From: Megaustenia siamemsis | Lineage: Eukaryota > Mollusca > Gastropoda > Stylommatophora > Ariophantidae | Length of the DNA: 64,000 nt | Assembly: GCA_032433765.1 (NCBI GenBank) | Contig: JAVIAB010000101.1 | Coordinates: forward strand, 62,388,092 to 62,452,091 | Direction: 5' to 3' | Part shown: positions 33,521 through 45,720 of the stretch, piece after piece | Position numbering within the stretch: position 1 is the first letter of the stretch | Layout: every line of letters begins with the position of its first letter | Program-made: the position numbers and the translations under genes | Notes under the pieces: generated by a model | Seen by the model: only the letters and a program-made list of their open reading frames with translations | What the model was told of the DNA's origin: nothing | Database searches by the model: none

Positions 33521-34190
33521 AATTACAACTTTATCTTTCCCGTGTCTTCTTTGTACGAACTTGAAGCCAGTTCATCAGAACTGTCAGCCTCCAGAGGCAA
33601 AGGGTCGATCACGCCAGCATATGTATCCAATGATTTAAATTACACACAAACATACGCATACAAACACACACACACAAACATACACATACAAACACACATC
33701 TCGTTAAATACATAACTATCATGCAAATATAGAAACACTGAAACTCGGAAAGTAATGACAAAATCAAAACATGAAACGATCAGCTATAATGCAACTCGTT
33801 ATTCGCCACGCAAATCTGCACACGTGAAATATTGAAAATATGGAACACAATGGAGAATATAACGAACCTAGATACGGCATATATTATTCCTGTTGGCATT
33901 CTCACAATATCTGAATCACTGAAACAATATATATATATTTTTTTTTTTACTTAATATGGATATATTTCCTAGTTCTTTATTTCGATACATTTATATCCAG
34001 AAAGAGGCAGTTTACTTATTCTGTAAGTAAATGAGGCCTACACTAGATTGCTTTCTCTTGCTTTTTTTTATCTTTGACCTTCAGTATGATGAAGGCTGAA
34101 TTAATAAATTCAAACATTATTTATTTAAGAGCTTAATTGTGATACATTCCTGTTCCTTTTACATAACATTTTAAAGATGCACTTATATAG
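33521..34190. other. Unannotated stretch with CA/ACATA-rich simple repeat
   Basis: No gene was recognised. A degenerate ACACAAACATAC repeat lies at 33641-33705. Confidence 0.6.
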
Positions 34191-34194
34191 TCTG

Positions 34195-34845
34195 TGTATT
34201 ACTTCGAGATACAGTCAGTGCCAGCCTGTTAATGTGGGCATTACTTCGAGATACAGTCAGTGCCAGCCTGTTAATGTGGGCATTACTTCGAGATACAGTG
34301 TCATTGTCATCCTGTTAATGTGTGCAATACCTCGAGATACAGTCAGTGCCAGCCTGTTAATGTGGGCATTACCTCGAGATACAGTCAGTGCCAGCCTGTT
34401 AATGTGGGCATTACCTCGAGATACAGTCAGTGCCAGCCTGTTAATGTGTGCAATACCTCGAGATACAGTCAGTGCCAGCCTGTTAATGTGGGCATTACCT
34501 CGAGATACAGTGTCATTGTCAGCCTGTTAATGTGGGCAATACCTCGAGATGTAATTAGTGTCAGCCTGATGATGTGACTATTACTTCGAGATTTAGTCAT
34601 GGCTAACCTGTTAATGTGGGTATTACTTCCAGATGTAATCATGGCTAACATGTTAATGTGGGTATTACTTCCAGATGTAATCATGGCTAACATGTTAATG
34701 TGGGTATTACTTCCAGATGTAATCATGGCTAACATGTTAATGTGGGTATTACTTCCAGATGTAATCATGGCTAACATGTTAATGTGGGTATTACTTCGAG
34801 ATATAATCATGGTTAACTTGTTAATGTTGCTATTTAGCATAAACC
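34195..34845 (+). repeat. 42-bp minisatellite (about 15 copies) in two homogenised blocks
   Basis: The first block (34195-34570) has units ATTACTTCGAGATACAGTCA plus GTGCCAGCCTGTTAATGTGG. The second (34590-34845) has ATTACTTCCAGATGTAATCA plus TGGCTAACATGTTAATGTGG. Both share the 42-base length and the TTAATGTGGG end. Open frames in it are by-products of a unit divisible by three. Confidence 0.9.
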
Positions 34846-34963
34846 ATGTATTTGTACACCTAGTGGTTTTAATTGCTTTTTCTAGATCACCGATGTAATT
34901 GAATGACCCTCGACACAGAATGTAAAATGCAGCGAAATATGAAAGTAGACTTTCTCATTAATG

Positions 34964-34966
<3 letters not shown>

Positions 34967-35019
<53 letters not shown>

Positions 35020-36230
35020 GATCATGACTCAATCAGAGTAGGATTCCAGACTCTCACATGCAGTCAGCTGTCAGGTTAAGTGTGTTGATCGCCCCCACAG
35101 ACAGAACATCACAATTATAGTCTGCCAGATCCACTCTGATTGAACACCCGTTAAAACGTTGCACTGTGTTCTGCGCCAGTGGCCCAGTGCATCCGATTTC
35201 AGCCAGCATTTTATTCAGGTTTGCATTCCTTAGCCTTTGATTGTCCCCAATCTTCTTGCAAGGTAGGAAATGATCTTTTCTGTAGGGGGATTCTGTCCAT
35301 AGATAGTCGACACTCCCAGGTTTACGAGCACCATCTGCCCGAGTCACTAGAGGTGACTAACGAAGACATGCACACACAAAGATATGAGATGTGACCAACA
35401 CAGACTTGCACACAGCAATACGGGGCATGACTAACACTGACACACATCAAGATATATGACTAACATAAACATGCACATAAAGATATGAGATATGACTGAC
35501 ATAGACATGCACACACAAAGATATGAAACGTTTCTAACATAGACATGTACACAAAGATATGAGATATGACTGACATAGACATGCACATAACGATATGAGA
35601 TATGACTGACATAGACATGCACACATAAAGATATGACACATGCCTAACATAGACATGCACATAACGATATGAGATATGACTGACATAGACATGCACAATA
35701 CGATATGAGATATGACTGACATAGACATGCACATAACGATATGAGATATGACTGACATAGACATGCACACACAATGATATGACACATGCCTAACATAGAC
35801 ATGCACATAACGATATGAGATATGACTGACATAGACATGCACACACAAAGATATGAGATATGACTGACATAGACATGCACACACAAAGATATGAGATATG
35901 ACTGACATAGACATGCACATAACGATATAAGATATGACTGACATAGACATGCACACACAAAGATATAAGATATGACTGACATAGACATGCACACACAAAG
36001 ATATGAGATATGACTGACATAGACATGCACACACAAAGATGTGAGATATGACTGACATAGACATGCACACACAAAGACATGAGATATGACTGACATAGAC
36101 ATGCACACACAAAGATATGAGATATGACTGACATAGACATGCACACACAAAGATATGAGATATGACTGACATAGACATGCACACACAAAGATATGAGATA
36201 TGACTGACATAGACATGCACATAAAAATAA
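34967..36230 (-). mobile_element. MSE copy 3: (GA)n, core and long 36-38-bp array
   Basis: In reverse orientation the copy has (TC)n at 34967-35018, the conserved core at 35019-35360, then a minisatellite of about 22 units at 35361-36226 with the unit ACATGCACACACAAAGATAT plus GAGATATGACTGACATAG. The unit with TATATCTTGATG and the CGTATTGCTGTG variant (35405-35460) lies two units from the core, as in copy 1. Long open frames over the array are periodic artefacts. The element ends at about 36230, next to unrelated sequence. Confidence 0.8.
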
Positions 36231-36283
36231 GTGGAACCTTCAAAGTGTTTTATTGTTAGCTCTTGCTGCGGAAAAGTCGTCAT

Positions 36284-36660
36284 CATCATCATCGAGTGCC
36301 GTCTTCGCAACGAAGGTTGGCTACCATGGAGTGCCAATCTGCTCTGTCTCTTGCTTTGATGGTGGAGGTTGTCATAGGCTGATTTGTCCATCCTTTGATG
36401 TTACTCGTCCATGTTAGTCTTGGTTTGCCTCTGCCTCTTTTACCTTGTATTTTCCCGTCCAGGATTACTTTTAGTAGACGGTTGTGTCTTTTAACATTGC
36501 CCAACAATCGCATTTGTCTTGTTTGAATTGTACTTAGTAGTTCTCTTTTCATTTTTAGTTGTTTTAAGACTTCGTCGTTTGTTTTCTTTTCCGTCCATTT
36601 AATTCTACCTATGCTTCTTTATATCCACAATTCAAAGGCTCCAATTATCTGTTTTTTTTT
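36284..36660 (-). mobile_element. LINE-E 3' end (RQMRLLGNVKR type)
   Basis: The minus strand reads MKRELLSTIQTRQMRLLGNV, then GKRGRGKPRLTWTSNIKGWT and ANLRCEDGTR, followed by a stop and an ATGATGATGATG tail at 36280-36294. The same tail occurs at 57640, 59690, 60060 and 61640. Confidence 0.85.
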
Positions 36661-37340
36661 TATTTTCTGATTTCTTGTCGGAAAAGTGCACTGACTTTAT
36701 TGTCAAGCTCGTTATGCTCTTTTTCAACATTGAAAAACTATGTTCGTATACATCCATTCACTGCCGGAACAGAACATTTGATAAGTATTTGTAACATTAT
36801 TTTGTTCCCTGAACGTGTTGATCGAATTCGTGCACTAGATGTTTACTATAGTCCCAAAACATCTATTTTCTGAGACATCTGTTTGATTTTATTCAAATAC
36901 ATTTGAATATTTTGAGACAAATAAAAGTATTTTCATTTGAATATATCAATGCTATGTATTTATAGCTCATGAATCAGAACTTAAGAGAACAAATAGAAGC
37001 GGTAAGTTATGTGATTCAGTGCCCTTTTAGAAATGTTAACCGGTGACTTTGCATTTAGTGCAGGAAGATAGAGGCTCTTAAAATGATCAGATACTGTTAA
37101 TTACCATTACCATATCACTTCATATATTCACGCGAACCTCTCTTCTAAATTTGACAGTAACAAGCAAATTCAATTGAGTTTATTTTTGTTTTTTTTATGG
37201 TTTAAACTGAGGCTACACGAAAGAACAACATATTACCATCTACTTCATTTCCCACTGGGAAGTTCGGATGAATAATCGAAAAGTGGTCAGTCTCTTAAAT
37301 AGTAGAAGTTAAAACAAGCAAAGTCAAAAGTGTTTACTTT
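36661..37340. other. Unannotated AT-rich stretch
   Basis: Nothing was recognised. Confidence 0.5.
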
Positions 37341-37344
37341 CTGT

Positions 37345-37692
37345 GATAGTGCATGTTATGATTATGGCTATGATTATGGAAGACACTGGTATCAATGCAA
37401 ACGAATTAAACTCCATAATTGTACAACCGCCCGTGCCAGTGGAATCATCCGAATTAGCACCTCATCTCACTGGTGGATGAAAACAAAGAAATGTAGTTGC
37501 AGTCCCCTTCATAGCAGCCCCAGCACACGCCAAAAGAGAGAAGGTGAAACCGCACTGAAAGTGAATACAGTCATCTGTTCCTGGTTATACGAAAAAATCA
37601 TTCATCGTAAGCAATCAAAATATCGAAAGACGATCCGGGTAAAAATCACACTTCACTGTTTGCAAAGGTAAGTTGATTCAGTAGCTCTGGCA
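37345..37692 (+). mobile_element. RepX copy, ending in a tandem array
   Basis: This matches 22366-22700 (TGCAAACGAATTAAACTCCA, CGTAAGCAATCAAAATATCG). At the point corresponding to AGTAGCTCCTGCAACAAGCC in the other copy, it changes to AGTAGCTCTGGCAGCAAACC and enters a 19-bp array. Confidence 0.65.
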
Positions 37693-37863
37693 GCAAACCG
37701 ATGGATATATAGCAAACCGATGGATATATAGCAAACCGATGGATATATAGCAAACCGATGGATATATAGCAAACCGATGGATGTATAGCAAACCGATGGA
37801 TATATAGCAAACCGATGGATGTATAGCAAACCGATGGATATATAGCAAACCGATGGATATATT
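37693..37863 (+). repeat. 19-bp minisatellite (9 copies)
   Basis: The unit CAAACCGATGGATATATAG repeats nine times and starts within the 3' part of the RepX copy. Confidence 0.9.
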
Positions 37864-38955
37864 TAAATCATCTTGATTTGTTTTATAATTCACAAGCACC
37901 ATAAATACACTAAAGGTGCGACAATTTTTTGGAAATCAACGAACAGCGATCACACGATTGTACAACAAGGAAAAAAACACTTGAGGAAAAATGGTCACAT
38001 TATAATATAATCGTCATGTAATCGTTGTGCAACAAATGAAAGATCTACGCCCTGATCTCAAATATAACACGAACAATAAAATAATCACTACCGAGCAGTA
38101 ACATGTTAGACGTGTTGTAGGAAACAGCCTAGAAATAAGATGAGAATTGAAGAACGGGAAATAAACTAGGCATAATTCCGCTGTTGAATATATATATATA
38201 TATAGTAAAACATATACAAAGGATTTATCATGCGATGAGACAGAAAGACCAAAACATAACATACTTAGATTATATTTAACGGATACGAGAAAGTAACACA
38301 GAAGAGTCGACCACGAAAACGATGGAGTGGATGAATATTAGAAACATTAGACAATTCACAAACAGAATAGGCCAACAGAAAAACAAAAGATCTACAATTT
38401 TTCTCTTCGACAAACTTCATGACAAATGATTCGGTAAAGAAGAAGGATGAAAATAATAACATTTTGTTCTCAGGGGAACGATGGAAACAAAGACTTCCTC
38501 GTAAAATATGTGTTATTGATGAAGAAAAAATAACAACGTGAGGACAAGATGATAATTCTCTTTATTTCTTCTTTTATTCTGCATAGAAAATATATTAATA
38601 GAACGATATATCACATACTTGATGAACATAATTTGCTTCGTCTTCTAATTCAGATTGCAGCAGTGGCTGGAAATGTAAGCAATTAGGTTTATCTCTGTTG
38701 TGGATGTGAATATTAAGTGATTAAACGTGTGTTCTCTCCAAACTGTGCAAGAAGTATGTAAAGATTATATTACAAAAACGAGCGACATGTTGCGTTAACA
38801 TTTTTATAATATTTGCCTCTGATAGAACAAGGCGTTAATCGAACATATTATGGTTGGTCTTCACAAAGAATCATTTAAGGATTGCATTACATGTACACTT
38901 GCTTCTTATATACTTTCTACTTTCTCACTATTCCCACTCTGCAAATTACTACTGT
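37864..38955. other. Unannotated AT-rich stretch
   Basis: No gene was recognised. A short (TA)n lies at about 38190-38206. Confidence 0.5.
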
Positions 38956-38959
38956 CTAC

Positions 38960-39345
38960 ATTTTCACTATTTCCACACATTAAAATTTATATTTTGCTAC
39001 TGTCGTATTATTCCCACGCTGCAAATTTCGACTTTCTACTGTCTCACTATACCCACGTTGTAAATTTCGATTTTCTACTGTTTCACTATACCCACCTTGT
39101 AAATTTCGATTTTCTACTGTCTCACTATACCCACGTTGTAAATTTCGATTTTCTACCGTCTCACTATACCCACGCTGCAAATTTCAACTTTCTACTGTCT
39201 CACTATACCCACGTTGTAAATTTCGATTTTCTACTGTCTCACTATACCCACGTTGTAAATTTCGATTTTCTACTGTCTCACTATACCCATCCTGCAAATT
39301 TCGATTTTCTACTGTCTTACCATTCCCACACTGCAAATTACGACT
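38960..39345 (+). repeat. 39-bp minisatellite (about 10 copies)
   Basis: The unit TTTTCTACTGTCTCACTATA plus CCCACGTTGTAAATTTCGA repeats about ten times with more divergent units at both edges. The plus-strand open frame of 178 codons is the translated repeat (FDFLLSHYTHVVN) and is not taken as a gene. Confidence 0.9.
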
Positions 39346-39626
39346 TTTACTTAGCCACTACGTGCACGCTTGCAAGCATGTGCTGACCTCAAACTATGAA
39401 AAAGAATTGCTGTTTGTTATGACGGCGTATCAATAATAATAAATAACAGGAAAGTATACAGAGTTTCGCAGAGGGAGGTAATCTAATGACAACAAGGAAA
39501 CTCTGTCGAGCAAGTGTTTCGCACTTGGCACTCTAGGCGAGGTGGGATGGTCTGGGTCATAACTCCCAGACGTCGAGCTCCTGCTGCATTGAACCTGAAG
39601 GATCACACCATAATTCTGCTTCTTCT

Positions 39627-40935
39627 TCCATCGTTCAGCTCCTTGTGGAATTAGGTCTTCAACAAACACGTTCAGCTCCTTGTGGAATTAGGTCTTCAAC
39701 AAACACGTTCAGCTCCTTGTGGAATTAGGTCTTCAACAAATACGTTCAGCTCCTTGTGGAATTAGGTCTTCAACAAACACGTTCAGCTCCCTGTGGAGTT
39801 AGATCTTCAACAAACACTTTCAGATCCTTGTGGAGTTAGGTCTTTTACAAACACGTTCAGCTCCCTGTGGAGTTAGATCTTCAACAAACACTTTCAGATC
39901 CTTGTGGAGTTAGGTCTTTTACAAACACTTTCAGCTCCTTGTGGAATTAGGTCTTCAACAAACACGTTCAGCTCCCTCTGGAGTTAGATCTTCAACAAAC
40001 ACTTTCAGATCCATGTGGAGTTAGGTCTTTTACAAACACTTTCAGCTCCCTGTGGAGTTAGGTCTTCAACAAACGCGTTCAGCTCCCTGTGGAATTAGGT
40101 CTTCAACAAACACTTTCAGCTCCCTGTGGAATTAGGTCTTCAACAAACGCATTCAGCTCCCTGTGGAGATAGGTCTTCAACAAACGCGTTCAGCTACCTG
40201 TGGAGTTAGGTCTTCAACAAACGCGTTCAGCTCCCTGTGGAGTTAGGTCTTCAACAAACACTTTCAGCTCCCTGTGGAGTTAGATCTTCAACAAACACGT
40301 TTACTTCCCTGTGGAGTTAGGTCTTCAACAAACACGTTCACTTCCCTGTGGAGTTAGGTCTTCAACAAACACTTTCAGCTCCCTGTGGAGTTAGATCTTC
40401 AACAAACACGTTTACTTCCCTGTGGAGTTAGATCTTCAACAAACACGTTCACTTCCCTGTGGAGTTAGGTCTTCAACAAACACGTTCACTTCCCTGTGGA
40501 GTTAGGTCTTCAACAAACACGTTTAGCTACATGTGGAGTTGTGTCTTCAAAAACACTTTCAGCTCCCTGTGCAGTTAGATCTTCAACAAACACGTTTAGC
40601 TCCCTGTGCAGTTAGATCTTCAAGAAACATGTTTAACTCCATGTGGAGAATAGGTCTGCAACAAACACTTTCAGCTCGCTGTTGAGTTAGATCTTCAACA
40701 AACACGTTCAGCTCCCTGTGGAGTTAGGTCTGCAACAAACACTATCACTTTCCTGTGGAGTTAGGTCTTCAACAGACACGTTTAGCTCTATGTGGAGCAT
40801 AGGTCTTCAAAAAACACGTTCAGCTCCCTGTGGAGTTAGGTCTTCAAAAACACTTTCAGCTCCCTGCTCCCTGTGGAGTTTGTCTTCAACAAACACTTTC
40901 ACCTCTCTGTGGAGTATAAGTCTTCAAAAAAACTT
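39627..40935 (+). repeat. 37-bp minisatellite (about 35 copies)
   Basis: The unit is GTTCAGCTCCCTGTGGAGTT plus AGGTCTTCAACAAACAC. Sub-variants (CTTTCAGCTCC, CGTTCACTTCC, TTGTGGAATT) alternate in runs, suggesting local block duplication. The right end stops close to a LINE RT fragment on the minus strand. Confidence 0.95.
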
Positions 40936-40974
40936 ACTTTCAGCACTGTGTGGTGTGAACACTTTTTTGTGTAT

Positions 40975-41400
40975 TTAAGCCAATTTCTTTGGATTCATAT
41001 ATGTTTCCTAGAGCAACGAATGCTCCGCTTGCTTTATATATCTTTATTTTTGTATCATTTTCTGTCCTTCGCTCTGTGTCTATGTTTCTTCCCAGATATA
41101 TGTAAGATTGTACGTCTACTAGAGGTATTTCTCTTATTTTGTGTGGGTTATTACCAACGGTATTAATTCTCATAATTTTGCTCTTATCACTATTAATTTT
41201 TAGTCCCAGCTGTTGTAATCTCTCATCAAGTACGCTCATTTTATATTGCATCTGTTGATGGTTATGTACTAGGAGAGCTATGCCATCAGCAAAGTCTAAA
41301 TCATCATATTGCTTGGTCAGTGACCACTGGATTCCATTTCTGTTGTTTTGAGTTGCTTTCATTATCCAATCTATGTCCAGTGGAAAGCGAAATTGAGACA
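40975..41400 (-). mobile_element. LINE RT palm/thumb fragment with altered catalytic box
   Basis: The minus strand encodes NNRNGIQWSLTKQYDDLDFA, reading on to DGIALLVHNHQQMQ, GLKINSDKSKIMRIN, VQSYIYLGRNIDTERR and IYKASGAFVALG, the post-palm part of a LINE RT. The catalytic box reads FADG where active elements have FADD or YADD, so a metal-binding Asp is lost. The fragment is open for about 140 codons and stops where the minisatellite begins. Confidence 0.8.
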
Positions 41401-44400
41401 GAATGCATCTGTGCTTTAACTCATGTTCTTATTCCAAATGCGTCTGTAAGCTGCCCGTCATACAAACACAATATATTTCATTTCTTCACAAATTGTTTTT
41501 AACAGGTTAATAAACTTCTGGGGGATTCCGTAATAATAAAAAAACGAAATATAAATTCATCCTTTTCATTTCCTGTTTATGTTTTCCAGTTTTTTTTTTT
41601 TTTTGCATGAATATCGCAATATAAATTACATTTCATCGATTCCATAGGGAAGTGCAATTATAGTAAAACGGTAACCGTCTGCATCGTTATAAATTAGCAT
41701 TTCAAACTCATTATGCTATTGATATTAATGTCACATTTTAGAAGTCATCTTGAATCAACAATTATAACAGTGTGCTCCTTTGACATGAACGGCTGCATCG
41801 CGTAGTCACTTTATTTGTTTATCGTTTTCAACTGAAAGTCGAACTGGAACACGGACAAATCAAGAATTGTTATTTCTTCGGCTTATTTCAACATGAAAAC
41901 AAAAGTATTTTTTAGTACAATAGGGCAGAGCACCGTAGATCTGCCAAAGCTATGTCAAATTTGATGATGTTGATTTTAATGTAGAATAAAGAAGAAATCC
42001 TGCCAACTAAATCACATGTTTAAGAGCAACAAATATGTATATAACGTCATGGATATTCTACGGCTGCAAGCAACAATGTTACTGCCATCTCTCAGGTAGT
42101 TTTCATACAAATATTAAACAAAAAACGTGAATTTATGAACGGACTATATAATTGTGTAGCTCGTTCAACATCCGACAGAAATGTAACAAAGGAAAAGAAT
42201 CTGTTTTTATAGCTGTACCTGTATCTTTTCCAAAGAAAGTGTCGATGTCTTTACAGATTCAAACATCTATGGGAGGACGCCTTGGTGTAAGTAAAACTAT
42301 CATCATTAGACGGAAATATGTATTATTGGTGTTTGTACTTAAATAGCTTTGTCTGTTAAATAGCTGGGAAGATTTGCAATCGCTGAATTAATTCTTGTAG
42401 ATATGGTTGGATCATGGTTGATCATACGTACAGAGTTGCCAACAGTAATATACGGAATATCTTAACGAATATATCAAATCTGAGCGGTCTGTTGTTTTAA
42501 TAAAAAAGGTAATGTGTCACGTTTAATACAAAAGTATATTTTAATATTGGACATTATATAAAATATACAATGGGACAATGGCATGAATATAGTTATATAT
42601 ATATAGTGGATACCGTAAACTTATACTAAATATTTATACTTCAAGAAATGTGATATGAAATATTTTGGATCAAATAAATATACAAATGGCGACAATATTT
42701 CTATATCGGACAACATAATTTTATTCTGAATGTCTCTTTCTCACTAAACAAAGCAAGAGACACACGCGAGTAAAGACAGACAACTGAATAACAAGCAAGC
42801 TTTTAAAATAATTAATTAAAGAATTATCTAAAGATCAGACGGGCTGCATTTAGGAGACATGTTCTAATGCTTGTTCCCCTTGGGTAGTCCCTTTCCCCTC
42901 GGCCTTATTTGGCTGCACGTAATCTTCTCTGACATCTGCTCGACTGGAGCTTTAGTCTTTGACTTGCATTGACGCAATAAGGTGGCTTTGTTAGTAAGCT
43001 CCATTTACATTGAATATATTTGTTTTTAAAGTAAACTATTCTTGCAAGGACAAAGAGACAATTAAGTACTTTTATTGAAGACTTAATTATTATATTGGGC
43101 TTGATCAAATAGCGATGTAACAAACTTAGGTATGGCAACAGTGTAATGTCCAATTTTCCCTCCTGCTTGTAGAGGCAGAAATGAGATGTACTAACATGTT
43201 CATTGAAAATTGAAATCAGACATTTGTTGTGTAAAATTACACTCTCTGAGGAATGCTCATGTTACGATCCTGCTAAATCATAGGCTAGCTCTAGGTCTAT
43301 CTAACATATTGTATACGGTGTATAACTAAAACATACAAATAAGCCTATTGTTTGTTTACAAACAAACATGTTTGTCGCCTTCGCTTGAATGAATGTTATG
43401 ACACAATTACAGTCAGTTCAGTCTGTGTGTTCCAATGACTCGATCTCAAGATCCATTCATTAAGATGGTCCGCCTTGCATGAATAAATTAAAAGCTTTGA
43501 GTGTTTTCAGTAAGTTTAACAGAATATTTATCTGAATGTTTATTTGAATGTTTATCAGAATATATATCATAATGTTTATAAGAATGTTATCTGAATGTTC
43601 ATCAGCATACTCTACACGAATTAAACCTCGATTACACTAACAACAACATATTTTCAAAATAAAACACGACATTGAAAGAATCACAGAATTGAGTGATAAG
43701 AATAATTGTAATGACAAAGATATGCACAAACATATAAATATCATACAGTTAGCAATGCAATGATCATGAAGAGGTATATCTTGTTCAAATGTTCAGTATG
43801 CCGTCAAATGCGTAACAAGAGAAAATATCGTAGTTTCTGTGGTAAAAGTTTGAATTAATCACAATATCAGATGTAGTTAATGCTGGTAGCTTTACATAAA
43901 CAAGTAGCTTTGTACAAACACATCAGAAAACAACACACGTGATTTCACTTCAGCTGTAAGTAATGATAACGATATGCAATCATATTGATACCAGATAGTA
44001 TAACCACGAAACTAAAATAGAATTACTTCTATTGCAGTTTAATCTACTGCCGGACAAGGTCAGAAAATTGAACCAGAATTTGTTTCTTTTTTAGTGTAAC
44101 CATGTGAAATGATTAAACTTTCCTGCGTTTGAGGCATGCAGTGCAAAAGTCTGTCATGTGCTCATTCATTAAAAATGTGTTTAGTTTTTGTGGTAAAACA
44201 AACTATTTGATGCGGGACAGACAACACTTCTCGCATGGACACATGGTGTATCGATGTTGTCAGAGACGTCGTCACATCGACTGCGTTTAAAGTCAGTGCC
44301 AGGTTCGAGTGACGTCATTAGCGTCATGGCGTTGTAAAAGGAGCTTGTGGAAAGTCCACCCTCTCACTACAGCCACCAGTCTAATAGAACCAACTGTTGT

Positions 44401-44415
44401 GACGTCATCAACCAG
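41401..44415. other. Longest repeat-poor stretch; no gene recognised
   Basis: AT-rich sequence without recognisable coding blocks. A degenerate TGAATGTTTATC repeat lies at 43515-43615. Possible splice-like pairs, such as TTTACAG before and GTAAGT after about 30 bases at 42255-42290, are too weak to call an exon. Introns or 3' UTR of host genes cannot be excluded. Confidence 0.5.
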
Positions 44416-44420
44416 ACAGT

Positions 44421-44705
44421 AAAGGTAAAGTACGAGACTTGTTTCGGAGTCTTATCAAGCGAGTTTTCACCCAGATGTGCTCGGCAGCCTATCCAGGAGT
44501 GTTCGGAGACTTATGGATTGTGTCGCTTCAAGCATCGAATCTCATGATGCCGGCATTCCTCACCTCCCAGAGTACTACCTTGGTACCCATTTTTGCCAGT
44601 GGCTAGGTCGACCGCAAAGGTATTTTTTTTTTCCAACAACAAGTAACATTCACACTGCTTCCAGCGGGAATCGAACACGGGTTGTCCGAACGTCGGCAGC
44701 CCAGT
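44421..44705 (-). mobile_element. SINE-I copy c
   Basis: In minus orientation the AAAGGTAAAGTACGAGACTT tail end is at 44421 and the body includes GGTACCCATTTTTGCCAGTG. The B-box region GGGAATCGAACACGGG is at about 44665-44681. The A-box part is missing, so the head is truncated. Confidence 0.8.
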
Positions 44706-44930
44706 ATATTACACAAGCATATTGTACTATCTGTGGGTGGGTGTGTTCAATACTCTAGAAGGTCCTCCTGATTCACCACTAGTATCAAATGGTTCGGTAA
44801 GAATGGATAGTTGTATTTTTACTTTGAAGACAGAAACTTGTACAGTCCATCAGTTCCATGTTTTAATATTCTAGCGTATTTACATGTACACGTTTCTTGC
44901 TTAATTTACCTCGCCATTCCATCAAACGTG

Positions 44931-45294
44931 GGTGTCCGGTTAGCGCAATCGATAGGCGGTTGGCTTACCACGGCAACAGCCGGGATTCGTTCCCTGGCGA
45001 GGACACCTGGGTTTTACTAATTCCCTAAAAATTAGTGGGAGCCGCGATAGCTCAGTGGTTAGTGAACTGGACTACTACGGACAAGGGTAGGGTTCGATCC
45101 CAACCGACGGCTCCGGGTTCACCCAGCCTTAAATGGGTACCGGATTTTTTCTGGGAAAGTAAAGCAGCACGGGCGTAATACCGACCACATTACCCCAAAA
45201 ATCATGTGCTGAAGGTCTGTAAAATATAGGGTCACTAACACCATATTTCCCTATACGCCACTTGGCGTGACGGGGGTACTTTACTTTTACTTTT
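44931..45294 (+). mobile_element. Dimeric SINE (tRNA-like monomer plus SINE-II) with 15-bp target-site duplication
   Basis: The first part (44931-45036) is tRNA-like: GGTGTCC at 44931 can pair with GGACACC at about 45001-45007, with A-box-like TTAGCGCAATCGATAGGC and B-box-like GGGATTCGTTCCC between. A short T-rich linker follows. The second part (45037-45294) is a typical SINE-II starting GGGAGCCGCGATAGCTCAGT. The 15-mer ATTCCATCAAACGTG flanks the whole unit at 44916-44930 and 45295-45309. No duplication separates the two parts, so they appear to have inserted together. Confidence 0.8.
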
Positions 45295-45499
45295 ATTCCA
45301 TCAAACGTGCTGCCATTACTATAACTGACCTGCCAGTACATTCTGCTCCAGGTGTAGAGTAGACGCTTAAGTAATAACGAAAGTAGAGGTGGCATCTTGT
45401 TCTGGGAAGACAATTTCAGAATTCTCTACGCTATTTCATCTAGCCAGTGTGACCTGTACATGATGATATCATCAATGGTCAGCTCCTACACCATCTAGC

Positions 45500-45720
45500 A
45501 CTTATAATTGTTCGAATGTTGGGGCAAAGGTCATCTAAAGCAACTGGTAAAATGTGCCTTTCTCCTCAGTAGTGTCTGTCATTGTTGGTACATAAGCGAT
45601 AACGAGTATAATGTGTAATGCCGGCATTGATAATTTCAAGAGACATGATCCAAACGTTCCATGGCGGATACTATTATTTTGACTTTTCACTGTGTCATAA
45701 CTGTAGGATAGTAACATCAG
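45500..45720 (-). mobile_element. LINE endonuclease fragment (probable)
   Basis: The minus strand reads SCLLKLSMPALHIILVIAYV followed by PTMTDTTEEKGTFYQLL. This resembles the LINE AP-endonuclease strand ...ISAYAPTMT...KDxFYExL. It is short and has no neighbours from the same element. Confidence 0.5.

Noticed and set aside
35534..36391. 285-codon minus-strand open frame rich in Cys, Val and Ser
   Set aside because: It is the translated 36-38-bp array of MSE copy 3, with parallel frames open as well.
42230..42300. Micro-exon between TTTACAG and GTAAGT
   Set aside because: About 30 bases with no protein similarity and no neighbouring exons.
44931..45008. A functional tRNA gene
   Set aside because: The acceptor stem pairs, but the T arm does not fold cleanly, the B box is off consensus, and the segment is the head of a SINE dimer with target duplication.
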